From Spongilla lacustris (taxonomy: Eukaryota > Porifera > Demospongiae > Spongillida > Spongillidae): a stretch of DNA of 64,000 bases. The position numbers and the translations under genes were made by a program. The DNA lies in contig OX442432.1 in NCBI GenBank assembly GCA_949361645.1, positions 6,746,839 through 6,810,838 on the forward strand, written 5' to 3'. The notes under the pieces were generated by a model, which did not search any database, had not been told where the DNA came from, and was given only the letters and a program-made list of their open reading frames with translations. Positions 24,191 through 35,835 of this stretch are shown in pieces. The first letter of the stretch is position 1. Each line of letters begins with the position of its first letter.

Positions 24191-25195
24191 TTAAAAATGA
24201 ACTGCTGCACGCATATTGACACTATTTTCTTCTAGACGGACGGACACTACCCGCAGAGGAGCCATATTTGATTGAGGATGGTGACATCTTCGACAGTGAG
24301 GACTGCATGCCGTGTTGAAACAGAAAATACTGCATTTAGTAGAGTGCATGGATGAGTTTGGTCCAACCTCGTCATTCAGTGGTATGTTTGTTATATATTG
24401 CTGATCCTCCCCTCCACTCCCACCCTGCCCTCACTGGCACTGGGGAAAAAGGCTTGTGTAGTAAAAACAACTAATTTACTCATGCAGGTTTCAGTAATTC
24501 AGTTTCAAGGTGTGGGCGGATGTTAAGCTCCAATCAGGAACATTGCCAGTCATTTCAATTGGCTGCAAACTCTCATGCATATCAGTCACAGTAACAGTTT
24601 AATGGAAACAAAAGGTATGATACTGAATAAGAAGTCATAAGTGTAATGCAAGGTTTTTCCCAGGTTGCAGTTAGAGCACAAGAAATACTTACGTCTGATA
24701 TGGTGCAGTATGTACTTTCTGATTTCTCATTTCAAGACATATATTTACCAGCCAGGATCGGCACGAAAGGTATTATATATAACTGTTATGTCCTTTATGA
24801 TTACTCTGTATGCTGTCCAGGCATCCAAGTGCAAAACAGTTCTACTCCACATGCCAACTGCAGCATCATGCTCACTGATCTCTGATCATGCTAATACTAC
24901 TGAGCAGATCTTGAATCGAATTGTGCTACTCAGAGGCATCAATATGAATTCTGATGTGCTGTAAGCTTCTCAGAACAGCAATATGAGCAGAATTCTTATG
25001 CATAGCCTTCAAAGTCGTAGTGATATGAACAGTGAACAGGATTCTGATGAGATACTAGTTATTGAAGAGGCAAAAGTACTGTAAGAATCCAGAAACCAAT
25101 GAAACCCTTCAGCTGTGCTTTCAGTGAAAAGGGTGCAATAGGCCTACCAGAAGTGTGCATATGTCCGGAAGGTGCAGCATAGAGAATGCGCTACC

Positions 25196-25290
25196 ACAAA
25201 GAGAGCTACCACCCAAAGGTGAGTGAGCTACCACCCAAAGGTGAGTGAGCTACCACCCAAAGGTGAGTGAGCTACCACCCAAAGGTGAGT
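25196..25290. repeat. 22-bp tandem repeat
   Basis: Four units of GAGCTACCACCCAAAGGTGA plus GT. Each contains a splice-donor-like AGGTGAGT. Confidence 0.85.
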
Positions 25291-27189
25291 TGTGCATGGA
25301 ATCCTTTGGCTTAGCACATGTCTTTTAGTCTAGAGCAGCAAGTTGTTGCTTAGCAATGTAACCTATGTGTTGATGTGATAAAAAATAAAATTTCCATATA
25401 CATGCAAGTTGCTAACAGGAGAAACACAAACAAGTGTGTGTAAACAGTTCATTTTCTTGTCAATTGTAAACACACGTGATAATTAGTACTATTTGCATCA
25501 TAATATATGCGGATGTGTAAGATATGATCAGTGTTGATTGTGCAGTGTTCGAAATACCGGGTGCACACCTGCACTAGTGCAGGTACATTTCCCAAAGTGC
25601 AGGGTCATTTTGCTCTATACTTGCACTGCGTGCAGGTGGCTTGCCCAGCAATAAAATGATACAATTATATTGTTTACTAGCCACGCTTCTACTAGTGCTA
25701 CATCTAGCGCTAGCGATTGCAAATATAATTTTACATTTACAAAGCGTACGTAGCAATCGTTCAGAACGGCTGAGAACGCGTAACGTAAGTATCACACAAA
25801 TTAGTTAAATAATATTAATGGTTATTCCGTACAAATTTTAGTACCCCACGGCAGCGTTCAGTTGCTGGTTTTGCATTGATGCTTAAGGCTAGATCATGGC
25901 CAAATATCTTGATATTCCAAAGACTTTTGCAATTTTGTGGATGGACCAGCTATTTGGCAGCACAGTCAAAATGTTTCACTTCTTGAAGTTGTGGAGCTGA
26001 GCTAATTTGATTTGAGCCTACTTTATTTAGAGTGGTGGGCCCACACCACCTCAGAGGAAAAAACTTCACTGTGAGAAAAAAAGAACCATGCAGATACTGC
26101 TTTGGTAACACCACATTGCTTGCAATTCTTCGTCTTCTTTTATGACATTTGGTTCCATGTGCTTGTCTCCTTACCAAAGTAAAAAACTGTATATATACCT
26201 CAGTGATCTGGATAAGGTTTTCCTTTTGACCAGACATATGGTCAATACTTGACAAATTTGATCAGACATCGATAAAGTTTGACCAGACACACAGTTTAAC
26301 TACTATCAGAATCAAGCAATACAGGTTTAATATTCATGTTGGCAGAATCTGTGGTGCCATCAGCTTGAATGCTGAAAAACTTAGCTTTTGCTAATGCTGC
26401 AACAAGCTGCTCCCTTTGAGCCATTGCTATGTAACTCACAAACTCAGAGCAGGCATTAAGTTTTTGTATCCAGAACCCAAATCTACACCATGCCTCTCCT
26501 CCAATTTACACAATGGAGCCATCTTACATAATGCCAGTCATCTTTATTTCTGTGCTTGCGTCGAGCGTACATAGAACTCTAGCAATGGGAGAATAGTCAG
26601 TGACTGATGCCGACTGACTCTTTCAATAAAGCAGCATGGCTCCTGATATGCGGAAATTTGTTGACCCACTAATAAAAGCATGTGTGAACTTTCTAGTGCT
26701 TAATAGCTGGTAGTCAAACTGTACGCACACTTTGCATTTTAAAGCAAGCTACGTGGCCACGCTCGAGGCGATCATAGGTAAGCCAAGCCATTGTCGTCGG
26801 CTTTTTTTCATGTTCTGTTACCCACTTTTTAACAGTTTGTATAGTAAGACCGCGTTTCTTACGAGGACTACCATCAACTGTGTTGTCTGCTACTCGCTAC
26901 CCACTTCCAGACATTTTGTCCGCGCATGCGCATATGTACCCGTCAATTGACTAAATTGGTCGGAAAATGTCCGATGTCCGGCCGTTATCCAGATCACTAA
27001 TACCTGCACCATGAAAATTAGGGCAGCAGCAGTGTAGGAGCTTATTTTCTGTCTAATTCATTCTTCAACCGACAGAAAAGTGCATAAGCTACATGTTCAT
27101 ATTTAGAGTCCCAGCACACCCAAACATCCTCTTCTTCTGCAGCGGCGGGGTCACCACAGCATTATCAACCTTTTGTAGATGATTATCAG

Positions 27190-27426
27190 AACACCAGTGT
27201 TGTTCCCTGCAACTGTAGAAGTGTACTGCAAGGACGACCAACTGACGTCGCAAAGATTCGACTGATTCTTGACAGTGACAGCCAAAAGTTGTACATCTCC
27301 ACAAGGCTTAAAAAAACCACTCTTAGGCTAACTGTAGAGCAAACTGTTGCTGTTACCATCAGGTCTGAAGCAGAGAAAGCCCAATGGTGTGATGGTGTGA
27401 GGGTTGGAACTCAGTCGCAATACTGA
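27190..27426 (+). pseudogene. Retroelement aspartyl-protease remnant (BEL/Pao-like, DUF1758 type)
   Basis: An open frame reads IRLILDSDSQKLYISTRL, close to the RLILDSGSQRSYIS active-site block of the DUF1758 retropepsin found in BEL/Pao-type polyproteins. The catalytic D-S-G is D-S-D here. The frame stops at 27424-27426, and no gag, reverse transcriptase or integrase continues in phase. This is a decayed fragment, probably inactive. A short block at about 27040-27085 (TTATTTTCTGTCTAATTCA) recurs near 31435-31470, so both may belong to one repeat family. Confidence 0.6.
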
Positions 27427-27574
27427 TAGGAAGGATCGGGGCTGCACTGTCCCATCAAGATACCTCTCCTGCATCACACCTGCTTCATTGTTGCAAAATG
27501 CAACATCTCCTAGAAGGCCTAATTAAGCAACATTAATATAATGCCGTTCTACATAGTGCTAAATATAGGAATAA

Positions 27575-28012
27575 TTATTTTATCCATCTACAACCCCTTC
27601 GAAAAGAAAGTGTATGGGTCGTATTGAAAGTAGAGGATTTACAGATGGTTAGATCTAAAATGTGGACCTCTGTGGTACTGATTTCCCACGTAAAAGAAAT
27701 AGCCAGGTGAGTGTGGTTGAGAGGGCCTCTAAAAAAAGCAGCAGAGACGACTGGCCATGAGTCCAAATCACAAAAATGTCATCAATATACCGGGTCCACA
27801 GCCTGGGCCCTAGTTGTTGTTTTGCTACAAAAGCACTCTCCAGAAAATGCATGAACGCAATGGCAAGAGGAGTGGGGGAGATTGGGGGGCCCATGGCTAC
27901 CTGTTTTCTGATTGTAGATGCTACCATTGAATACAAAAAAGGTTTTCTTGAGTACCAGCTCAAGGAAGTGCTTTTCACTTGGATAGGACCAAAAAAGGTC
28001 AGGTGGGACCAA
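27575..28012 (-). pseudogene. Penelope-like reverse transcriptase remnant
   Basis: Read in three frames on the minus strand: a KTFFVFNGSIYNQKTG segment, then AMGPPISPTPLAIAFMHFLE, then LWTRYIDDIFVIWTHG with the catalytic Y-x-D-D equivalent, then FTWEISTTEVHILDLTI. This order (FNG-x-YxQKTG-x-AMG, RYIDDIF, FLDLTI) is characteristic of Penelope-like element reverse transcriptases. At least two frameshifts break the frame. No GIY-YIG endonuclease was seen, and the flanks carry no clear terminal repeats. Confidence 0.75.
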
Positions 28013-29160
28013 ATTATGTGCTATATTTCAGTCTGATCGGACCATGGTTTAGGTACTGTAGACAGTTCTATACATGAATTTCACTTCTAAATGCTTTTCT
28101 TAACCTGCTTACTTCTTCAATACACTCCCTGCTTACTTTGATTGATTAGGATCAAATGATACAAGATACAGACCAGAATTTCTGAACAGCACTGCATTTC
28201 ATAACAGTTTCGTCAAGACAATTTACCCTGACTTCGCTTAACATCTGACCAAATTCTGGGTCACGCTTTTGTTCTTGACACTGCATAGCCAGATCTAGAT
28301 TACTGGTAACATATTCGTAGCCTGGCTCTCTGTGTTAACAGGGAGAAAGCATATGTAATAAACTTACATGGCGCTAAAAACCAAGTGTCGTTGAACATTG
28401 TTTTATTGCATCACAAACCATTTTGGCAAAGTACTAGTGTACCTTATGTAGATAATTTCAGCATCACTAACAGATGAGATAGAGATGTTGTTTGAGTAAA
28501 GACTTGCCTGAAAACTTATCTGCTGCTTTTCTGCAATAATACAGTGGATGAATTCATAGCACTTCTTATCAGTCCTATCACGCATGTTAAGCCATCCTCA
28601 CCCCTAGGCACGGTAACGGTTTGGCTCCAATCTTCAAAACAACATTCTCATCGTGTACTATAGCCATGTGATGCCTCAATGCATCGGGAGAGGGTGCAAT
28701 GTGAATGCAGTGCTTACACTTATGATCTAAGGAGGAAAACATCACTATGAACTTTTCAAATGAATTAGATACAATTGTGTTGATACGGAGCGGTGCCGTT
28801 AGATTATAACGAGTAACTGAATATAGTTTGTTTACAATGGAGCCCTCGTCGTTTTAAGCGGCTGCTATTATTTTGCACAGAATCAGACCAAAACTTTGTG
28901 CGCTTGCTACCTATCACATGTTGAACGGGTGGCCATTGTCCCATTTTGCACAGAATACACTGTCCATCTTTATGCAGTTGCTACTGATCACATACTAAAC
29001 ATGCGGTGTCTAGCTGTTGTCCCATTTCACACACAATCATTACGTCCGCCTTTGTTGTATATGCACTGCCATTCCTGGAACAATTGGGATGACTTTTTTG
29101 CAATAACGTAATTACCGCGAAATGTCTTCAATTATATAATATGAACATGATGTATGGTAA
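28013..29160. other. Intergenic, nothing recognised
   Basis: AT-rich DNA with only short open frames and no repeat or coding signal that I can support. Confidence 0.5.
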
Positions 29161-29239
29161 CAGTTACATCGACCCCTGCTTCTAGGCCTCCAGAGAGTAA
29201 ATTCTCTACCTTGGACACAGTACCTCGCTTTGTGGCCAT
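29161..29239 (-). pseudogene. BAF-like N-terminal fragment (unit 1)
   Basis: Starts MATKRGTVSKVENLL at the same position relative to an upstream block (about 29240-29370) as the BAF-like unit at 33686-33868, whose upstream DNA is nearly identical. The HhH core does not follow in frame. It appears to be the 5' end of a decayed copy. Confidence 0.5.
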
Positions 29240-29385
29240 TTCAGAATGTGTATCAGTGTCACTTTGTAGTCTGCACACTGGCTATTCTCTTACCATGCAG
29301 GACCTTCACTGAACTTAGATGAATAATGAATGATGCACCACATAGGTGAAATTAACTTATATAGCCATGGCTGGCATCCACAATA

Positions 29386-29631
29386 TTAGAACATTACATA
29401 CACATGCACATTTACGGCCAACATAGCCAGCTCATATCTTAAAATGGAACTGTGGAGCCACCCCCTAAACTCCACGTTGCTTTGTTTGAGCAACAAGTAT
29501 TGCCCTAGCAGTTGAGTGGCGTATACAATGTTGTTGTCCCACATCTTGCTTCCGCAGGCCGGGCCAATGCCAGGGACGGCATCTATTCTGCCACAAATCA
29601 TTTGCAGCCAGCCCTTAAACTTGGCATCCAA
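29386..29631 (-). pseudogene. BAF (BANF1)-like rearranged copy (unit 2)
   Basis: The frame contains the BAF helix-hairpin-helix core: DAVPGIGPACGSKM, then YATQLLGQYLLLKQ and FRGWLH, matching GIGEVLGKKL, YVVLGQFLVLK and FREWLK of animal BAF. It is preceded by a piece that looks like the C-terminal FKGWLQMICG of another copy, so the order is scrambled: the end of one unit is joined to the core of the next. It lacks a normal N-terminus and C-terminus and is probably not a functional gene. Confidence 0.7.
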
Positions 29632-29894
29632 TTAGTTCAGATGTATCATTTAGAATAAAGAACGTATATGTAACGTTAGTGATAGTATACTGTGGTGTAT
29701 TTAAATGAGAAATTTTCATATGGCCTGCGTCTTTGTCTGCGTCCTTGTCCTTGACCTCGTGCTCTCTGTGCCGGTGATGGAGGGACAGGGGAGAATATTG
29801 CTGAGCGTGGTGCGGGTATAGCGGTTGGCCAGGGTACCGGGCGCAGTGGTATCGGTGGAACCCCGGGTACGATAAAAGCGCTAGTTGCTGTGCT

Positions 29895-30190
29895 GGTGGT
29901 TTGCGACTGTGCTGCAGCTGGTTCATGTGGAAGGATCAGTTGGGCTGCTGTGATGGTGGTTTGTGATTGGGCTGCATCTGGTTCATGTGGAGGGATCAGG
30001 TGGGCTGCTGTGATGGTGGTTTGCGACTGGGCTGCATCTGGTTCATGTGGAGGGATCAGGTGGGCTGCTGTGATGGTGGTTTGCGACTGGGCTGCATCTG
30101 GTTCATGTGGAGGGATCAGTTGGGCTGCTGTGATGGTGGTTTGCGATTGGACTGCATCTGGTTCATGTGGAGGGATCAGTTGGGCCTGCA
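29895..30190. repeat. 60-bp minisatellite
   Basis: Five units of 60 bp containing TGATGGTGGTTTGCGACTGG and GCTGCATCTGGTTCATGTGG. Confidence 0.9.
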
Positions 30191-30624
30191 GAAAGGTTTG
30201 ACTGGTTATGCCGGTATAGGGATTAAGATAAATAACACTTGCCTGGGCTACTGAGTCTGGGTCTGAGTGTGTAGTAGATTCCGCGGTAGTAGTCCTTGCA
30301 GAGTTGGGTTAGTAGGCTTGGACCTGGATGCGGGTTATAGTGTTATTGGCGAATAAGCGGGATGGTGAGGCTTTGATTTGTCCTCACTATCGTTGTTGGC
30401 CATAAATGATAGCATTTCTCGTTCTGACATACTGCCTCAAACTCCCAGCATCTTTGCTCACTAACTTTCTCCACTGGCTTACATAGGGGTGACTCAGGTG
30501 ACAACTCATCCTCATGCAACAGGTCAGGTGACAACTCATCCCCTCCCGCCTCACACATGCTCGGCTCCCCGCCTGCCTGTGCTTGCACAACACCCATCTT
30601 GTACCACCAAACTGAGGGGATACG

Positions 30625-31347
30625 TCACCACTGTATTTCTAGGGCAGTCACGCTTAATATGACCTGGCCCACCACACAAAAAAACACAGCACCGGACTCA
30701 CCGGACAAGGTAGCAGAAGCTTAACCAACCCTGATGGACCCGCTCCATCCCACCACGCCCGGGGGCCTTAGCTCTCTCTGGCATGTTATGCACCGTCTTC
30801 CGAGCCTTCTCCACCTCGTTTGCTATGCTCCTCTTATGCGCCACCTTGCGCTCTGCTGTCCTCTCCAGCCTCTTTTCGTCATCTGATCCCGCCGCCAGGC
30901 CGTCGGTCTCATACTCGGCGACAACGGCCCAGCCAAGCTCCAGGCGGTCAGCCACCTTTATCAGCTTTTGCCTGTAGGCCAGAGCGTCCTTACCTTGCCT
31001 GAGGCTTAGCTTGGCCTTTTCCAAGGCGAGCTTTGCAGGACCTTCGTCCAGCACTCTGGCCGCCTGCGATAGCCGCAGCTCCGCATCACTAAGGTGGTCC
31101 ACCAGTCCATCATTGGAGCTGGCCTGCTCCTCATGTGCCCTCTTTTAGAGCCCTCCTTCTGCGCTGCCCTCAACTCCTCGCGCAGCTCGTGTGATTTGCA
31201 CTGGGAATTATTGATGGTGGCCAGGATAGTTGCCAATAAATTGACCGTCGCGTTGATCCCACCTGCTGCTACCGGCTGCTCTCTCGTACACAAGACATGA
31301 AAAAATTGCAGGACACTACGTGCTGTAGAATGCTTAGAATGACTCAA
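30625..31347 (-). pseudogene. Retroelement gag-like frame with CCHC zinc knuckle
   Basis: Two overlapping minus frames join after one probable 1-nt indel near 31140. They form an acidic/basic helical region (HLSDAELRLSQAARVLDEG, then ADRLELGWAVVAEYETDG). After a further gap comes a CCHC zinc knuckle, C-X2-C-X4-H-X4-C (CFLCGGPGHIKRDC...), at about 30636-30690. A helical N-terminal part followed by one zinc knuckle is typical of retrotransposon Gag. No polymerase follows in frame. I cannot assign the family. Confidence 0.55.
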
Positions 31348-31805
31348 TAACCCTTACACTCTCATAAAACCCCGCTTCCACATGGTCACACCTTCCCTCC
31401 AGTCACCATATCCGTCACATTTAGACGGGAGCTTATTTTCTGTCTGATTCAACTCTTCCAACCGACAGGAAATATATAAGTCAACAGATTTTAAATTGAT
31501 TCTTTGACAACATTTGTGGCAATTACACACAGTGGTACGTGAACAGGAGTTCAATACTTCGTCTGTTTTCCAAAGGTCATTTAAAAAGCCACCATGTATT
31601 GATCGATCACTTTAAAGGTTTTTACCAGCTTCCACTTGCTTCGGCTTCTGCTTTGGCAGCCTGCCTCTGCCACGTTTTGCTGAACAAATGAAATTTTTGA
31701 TTTAACTACCAGCTAACAACTTTATGTCATTGAAATGATATGTTCATATAAGTATTGCAACAGACAAGGTTAGATTAGTTTGGCCGGACCTCCTTTGCTC
31801 GGGTC

Positions 31806-32180
31806 TCAGGGTGGAGGGCGTCTCCTGGCTGGCCTGCTGGTGCCTTGCTGCTGAGGTGGGAAGTTCCCTTCCTCATCTGGATCTCCTTGTTGCCCTGGCT
31901 CAGTACTTTGTTGTGTGCAACCCCCAACTTCAATTTCTGATGGTATCTCTTTATCAGAAAAGGAAGGTGAATTCAGATCAGAGTATGTATCAAGGTTAGA
32001 CTCACTCATTTCTCCTACACGGGTTCTTTTCCGTGATAATAGGAGGTTGAGCTTTTGCTGGGTTTGCTCTTGGGCTTGTTCCCAGATCTCAATCAATTCC
32101 TTTCGTCCCTTGTCAGAGAGTTCCGGGTCCGCGCAAATGTCAGACACAATCTGGATTTTGTCTTCTGCCGCCTGTGTCAC
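31806..32180 (-). CDS. Hypothetical acidic protein, possibly retroelement-derived
   Basis: An uninterrupted frame of 124 codons starting MTQAAEDKIQIVSDICADPE, with a helical first half (KGRKELIEIWEQAQEQTQQK), a short basic patch and an acidic, Gln/Pro-rich tail ending in an Arg-rich run. No family is recognised. It lies in a stretch full of retroelement debris, so it may be a gag-like remnant rather than a host gene. No splice signals were examined in detail. Confidence 0.3.
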   Translation of the reverse strand: MTQAAEDKIQIVSDICADPELSDKGRKELIEIWEQAQEQTQQKLNLLLSRKRTRVGEMSESNLDTYSDLNSPSFSDKEIPSEIEVGGCTQQSTEPGQQGDPDEEGNFPPQQQGTSRPARRRPPP

Positions 32181-32282
32181 CTTCTAGATCTTCCCCAGAG
32201 AATTCCAGGGACATTGCCGTTCTATCCATGGCAAACTTTCGGTCTAGTCTTGCCCACCATTCCCTCATGCTTTCTGTCACCC

Positions 32283-32643
32283 ACGGCCCCATGTAGGGCA
32301 ATTACAGTGGTATGAAAGCATTGGTTGGGACCTGCTGTTCCACGCACCCTTCCTCGCTTTCCTTACAGCATTTAAGTTTGCCGGCTATGATTATGAGGGA
32401 CTGGATGTCCTCTGCGATCGCAAGGAGCCTTATCGTTCACTCCCCCTAGCTATCAGGGCCTCCCCTTCAGATCCACCAGAGGCCTCTTACCCAGCTTTCG
32501 CCAGAGGGATTAGTTTAGGGTGTGTGGTTTCCTTTAGGGAAACCAAAATACCACAAATCCTAGAGGACTGGAGGAGATACTCGGGAGTAAGCAGCTCAAC
32601 TGTTGCCTCTAAGTTCGGCTCAGCAGTACCCATTTCCCCGTGA
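32283..32643 (+). other. Open frame without ATG, unknown
   Basis: A stop-free plus-strand frame reads QLQWYESIGWDLLFHAPFL, then FAGYDYEGLDVLCDRKEPY, then VSFRETKIPQILEDWRRYSG, and ends at TGA 32641-32643. It looks protein-like (many W, Y, D) but has no start codon and no family that I recognise. It could be an internal exon or a mobile-element fragment. Confidence 0.3.
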
Positions 32644-32686
32644 CTTACGGGTGGCTTCTACTCCTACCTTGTATACCATCAATAGG

Positions 32687-32908
32687 ATCTTGATATGTTG
32701 GATCACTGAAAGTGAAATAAAATATGATCTGTATTGCATACTACCATACAATGTGTAACAAAAACATACCCCACGTTAAGCCTTGAGCACAACAGTGATA
32801 CCTGTTATTGCATCAAAGGGCGCTTGATATGTTGGATCACTGAAAGTGAAATAAAATATGATCTGTATTGCATACTACCATACAATGTGTAACAAAAACA
32901 TACCACAC
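32687..32908. repeat. Direct duplication, about 85 bp, 134 bp apart
   Basis: The segment beginning TTGATATGTTGGATCACTGA and ending in AACAAAAACATACC occurs twice (from about 32690 and from about 32824), almost identical. Confidence 0.9.
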
Positions 32909-33685
32909 AGGAAGGTTTTTCGGAGAGTGCGCAATTCTGGTGCTGTTTTTACAGCTCTATCAGGCATCCTAACCCCCTCAGCTCTATCAGGCATCCTGGC
33001 CCCTTCAGCGCTTGTCTGCTGCTGTGGTGGTGGTGGAGGTGTCTCAGCTATTGCCCGGGTTTCATCTGAGAATTGAGAAAATGGTAAGGCCTACTAATAG
33101 TAAGTTTTTTACCATCACCTTTCTGGTGCATTTCCTCTTGAGCTGCCAGATGGGCCATAAGTCGCTCAGATACATCTGGCTCCTCTCTTGGTAGTACCTT
33201 CTTTGGTACTGGTACCGGGGTAATGGCAAGGGAAACGCTGCTTCCCTTCAGGGGGTCATTTTACTGTTCCCTGTCAGGTCCACTGGCCCGTTCGCTTCCT
33301 CCAGCCAATCTCGCTCTTGGGATTTCTGAACAACAGTGCATTTTATAACAGCTTTGTGTAACGGTGCAACAGTTTTGTCAGACAATTTACCCTGACTTTG
33401 TTTAACATTTTCCTTTACCACCCACCCCACTAATGAACATACACCAGGGCTTATGTTTTGTACAGGAACAGTTGCCATTTTTATGCAGTTTTCTTTTCTC
33501 AACATAACAACATTGCCTCCATTGCAACCACATTCATTTGGAGGCAGCACAGATACACTTGCATTGTTTCAATGTTATGCCAGCTGCTTCTGGAAGAGGG
33601 GAAAGTAAACACTTTTCCCTCTTCCGAAGCAATAACCTGGATTTCTGAACTCTGGTAATCTAGTTTGAAACGATGGTGAATGGAG

Positions 33686-33868
33686 TTAAGTTCTTAGTAG
33701 GATTGCAAACAAGTATTGTCCGAACAGTTGAGTGGCATATGCGATGTTGTTGCCCCGCATCTTGCTTCCGCAGGCCGGGCCAATGCCAAGGACGGCGTCT
33801 ATTCCTTTGCCAGCTATGCCTCCAGCCAGTAAAAGTTTGGGCGCCGTGCTAACTCGCTTTTCGGCCAT
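33686..33868 (-). pseudogene. BAF-like copy, C-terminally truncated (unit 3)
   Basis: ATG at 33866-33868, then MAEKRVSTAPKLLL and the HhH core GIDAVLGIGPACGSKM, YATQLFGQYLF, ending in unrelated residues without the FKGWL helix. The DNA upstream (about 33870-34075) is nearly the same as that beside units 1 and 2 (29240-29450), including the block GTGAAATTAACTTATATAGC. This shows segmental duplication. Ser and Thr near the N-terminus (RVST) stand where animal BAF carries its VRK phosphosites. Confidence 0.65.
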
Positions 33869-34865
33869 TTCTAAATTAAAGAGAACAATGTGTATCAGTG
33901 TCACTTTGTAGCCTATTCTCTTACCGTGCAGGACCTTCAACGAATGATGAGTGATGCACCACATAGGTGAAATTAACTTATATAGCCACGGCTGGCATCC
34001 ACAATATTAGAACATTACATACACATGCACATTTACGGCCAACATAGCCAGCTCATATACTTGAAATAGAACCGTGGAGCTCACACGAGTATATATTATC
34101 CATCCCTAAATAGTAAGGCTGAACTAGCACTGTCTAGCAGGTGAATTCCCTAGCTGTCAGCAATGAAGAAACTGTTCTCTTTCTATCAGTGCAGTTGACA
34201 ATATCTTTGGTGGCTGTGTGTGCAAGCATGCACTGCACATTTCACTGCCCCATCCACCACATATCCTTGTTGCTAAGCAGTACCTTGTCTCAAGCGTAAA
34301 GCACACAAATCCTAGGCACTTCCACAACAGCTACTGTTCACAAATGTTATGTTACAGTGGCGACTCGGAAATGTAGAGGTAACACCTCGGAACTACCCAG
34401 CTATTTATATAAATATTATGTAACTTTTCCAGTGGTTACATGTGCTTACTAGCTGAATCTCCTGTAACTTATTGTTCTCGTACGTAGTCAGGGATGACTT
34501 TCAAGCTAGAAATCTGGCAGCCAACTCGACATAGCTTATCATCATATTCAGTGCATATGTCTTCCATACTCCCATCTGTGACAGCATTCTGCAACTACAT
34601 GCAGAATTAACATAATTACATCATTGGAGCACTGCAATACATGTACACGTGGTGGGACAAAGCATAAAAATTACCATGTAGTGTTGGAGCCAAATCAAAA
34701 TCTTTACTTACCTTAATATGTAATGCCCTAGCTTCTTCATGAGCCACTTCGTCAATACTGATATTCATGCTGAGAATACTGTAACCACATATGTAGATGC
34801 TACATTCATAGAGGAACACTTGTTGCTTGGTAACATTGTAAGTTTGTAATTATGGGTGTGATTTA

Positions 34866-35204
34866 ATGGCTAAAGACAATGATGGTGACACTCCTCTCCA
34901 CTCTGCTGCTTTGGGAGGGTCACTGTCCACAGCGTGCACACTGATTGATGAATTCAAATGTGACCCTAACACAAAGGGGTTCAATGATAGGACACCACAT
35001 CAGGCTGCTAATAAGGGTCACTTTGACATTGTCAGGAAGCTTGTTCGTGATTATGGATGTAAATACAATGATGGTGACACTCCTCTCCACCTAGCTGCCT
35101 TGGGAGGGTCACTGTATGTAGTGTATAGCATGATAATATTTAAAATCCACACAGTGACACAAACATCTTCTATAGGTCTATATATTTCTATTTTGCGTTC
35201 ATAG
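34866..35204 (+). pseudogene. Ankyrin-repeat fragment
   Basis: Open frame with about three ankyrin units: DGDTPLHSAALGGSLSTACT, then DRTPHQAANKGHFDIVRKLV, then NDGDTPLHLAALGGSLYVVY, after which the repeat breaks off into unrelated sequence. It is an isolated fragment on the opposite strand to the BAF-like units, with no flanking domains. It could be one exon of a larger ankyrin gene, but no splice partners were identified. Confidence 0.6.
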
Positions 35205-35239
35205 CGTCAAAAACACACTGACTTGTGTGCGTTCATAGC

Positions 35240-35349
35240 ATTTCCGCAAATCATGGCGAGCCAGCCTTTAAATTCTGGCTCGCTCCCTTGCTGAGCGATA
35301 AACTGTCCAAAAATTGCGGCCAAACAACTTTGGATGGTTTAGCAGCCAT
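35240..35349 (-). pseudogene. BAF-like copy with internal deletion (unit 4)
   Basis: Starts MAAKPSKVV, then loses the HhH core and resumes with AAIFGQFIAQQGSEPEFKGW, followed by LAMICGNAMNA in a different frame from the start. The sequence before the ATG (35350-35410) is the same CCATATAG-type acceptor and intron block found before units 5 and 6. It is a deletion derivative. Confidence 0.6.
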
Positions 35350-35411
35350 TTTTCTATATGGAAGAAAATACAGATATCACTCTCTGTCACAGGGCTTACC
35401 TTACCTGCTCC

Positions 35412-35753
35412 TTACTTGCTGAGGACTGAAATGCCGGCAGCTGGTGGGAAATTGCATAAGTGCGTTATATATTCTAGTTTTCTAGCCATAGCCTGGAAAA
35501 CAGTATGACTGTTCCGGGCATCCATGGAGCTTCCGCAAACCATCAGCAGCCAGCCTTTAAATTCATGCTGGTCTCCCCGAAGGGCAAGGAAATGGCCAAA
35601 TATTTGCGTTGCCGAATCGATTCCCTTTCGCCGCATATTTTCGGCACTTATACTTCCTATGCCTGGGACATCTTCCACCTTCATGCCCACCAGACTGTTA
35701 TCTATGAATTTGTCAAACTTTCTTTCTGCTGCCACGGTAGACCTTACAGCCAT
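35412..35753 (-). CDS. BAF (BANF1)-like protein, intact copy (unit 5)
   Basis: A 113-codon intact frame with the full barrier-to-autointegration-factor layout. The N-terminus is MAVRSTVAAERKFDKF. The HhH element is VEDVPGIGSISAENMRRKGI. It continues SATQIFGHFLALRGDQHEFK, then GWLLMVCGSSMDARNSHTVF and a terminal helix (QAMARKLEYITHLC). Animal BAF is 89-90 residues with the same order; this copy has about 20 extra C-terminal residues. BAF dimers bridge double-stranded DNA and bind LEM-domain proteins at the nuclear envelope. The ATG is preceded by a probable 5'-UTR intron (acceptor CCATATAG just upstream). Sequence divergence from canonical BAF suggests a lineage-specific paralogue. Confidence 0.75.
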   Translation of the reverse strand: MAVRSTVAAERKFDKFIDNSLVGMKVEDVPGIGSISAENMRRKGIDSATQIFGHFLALRGDQHEFKGWLLMVCGSSMDARNSHTVFQAMARKLEYITHLCNFPPAAGISVLSK

Positions 35754-35835
35754 TTTTTTCTAAATGGAAGAGAATACTGATATCACTCGTAGTCACAGGG
35801 CTGTGATATTACCTTACCTGCTCCTTACTTGCTAA

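Larger units (their letters stand above)
23086..27189. other. Gene-poor intergenic region
   Basis: 4.1 kb without a recognisable gene. It holds minisatellites (separate entries) and AT-rich stretches. One short frame at about 24237-24317 (+) follows a plausible acceptor, reads TLPAEEPYLIEDGDIFDSED and ends in a stop; its origin is unknown. CA-rich Thr/His frames at 23635-24060 are repeat artefacts. Confidence 0.5.
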
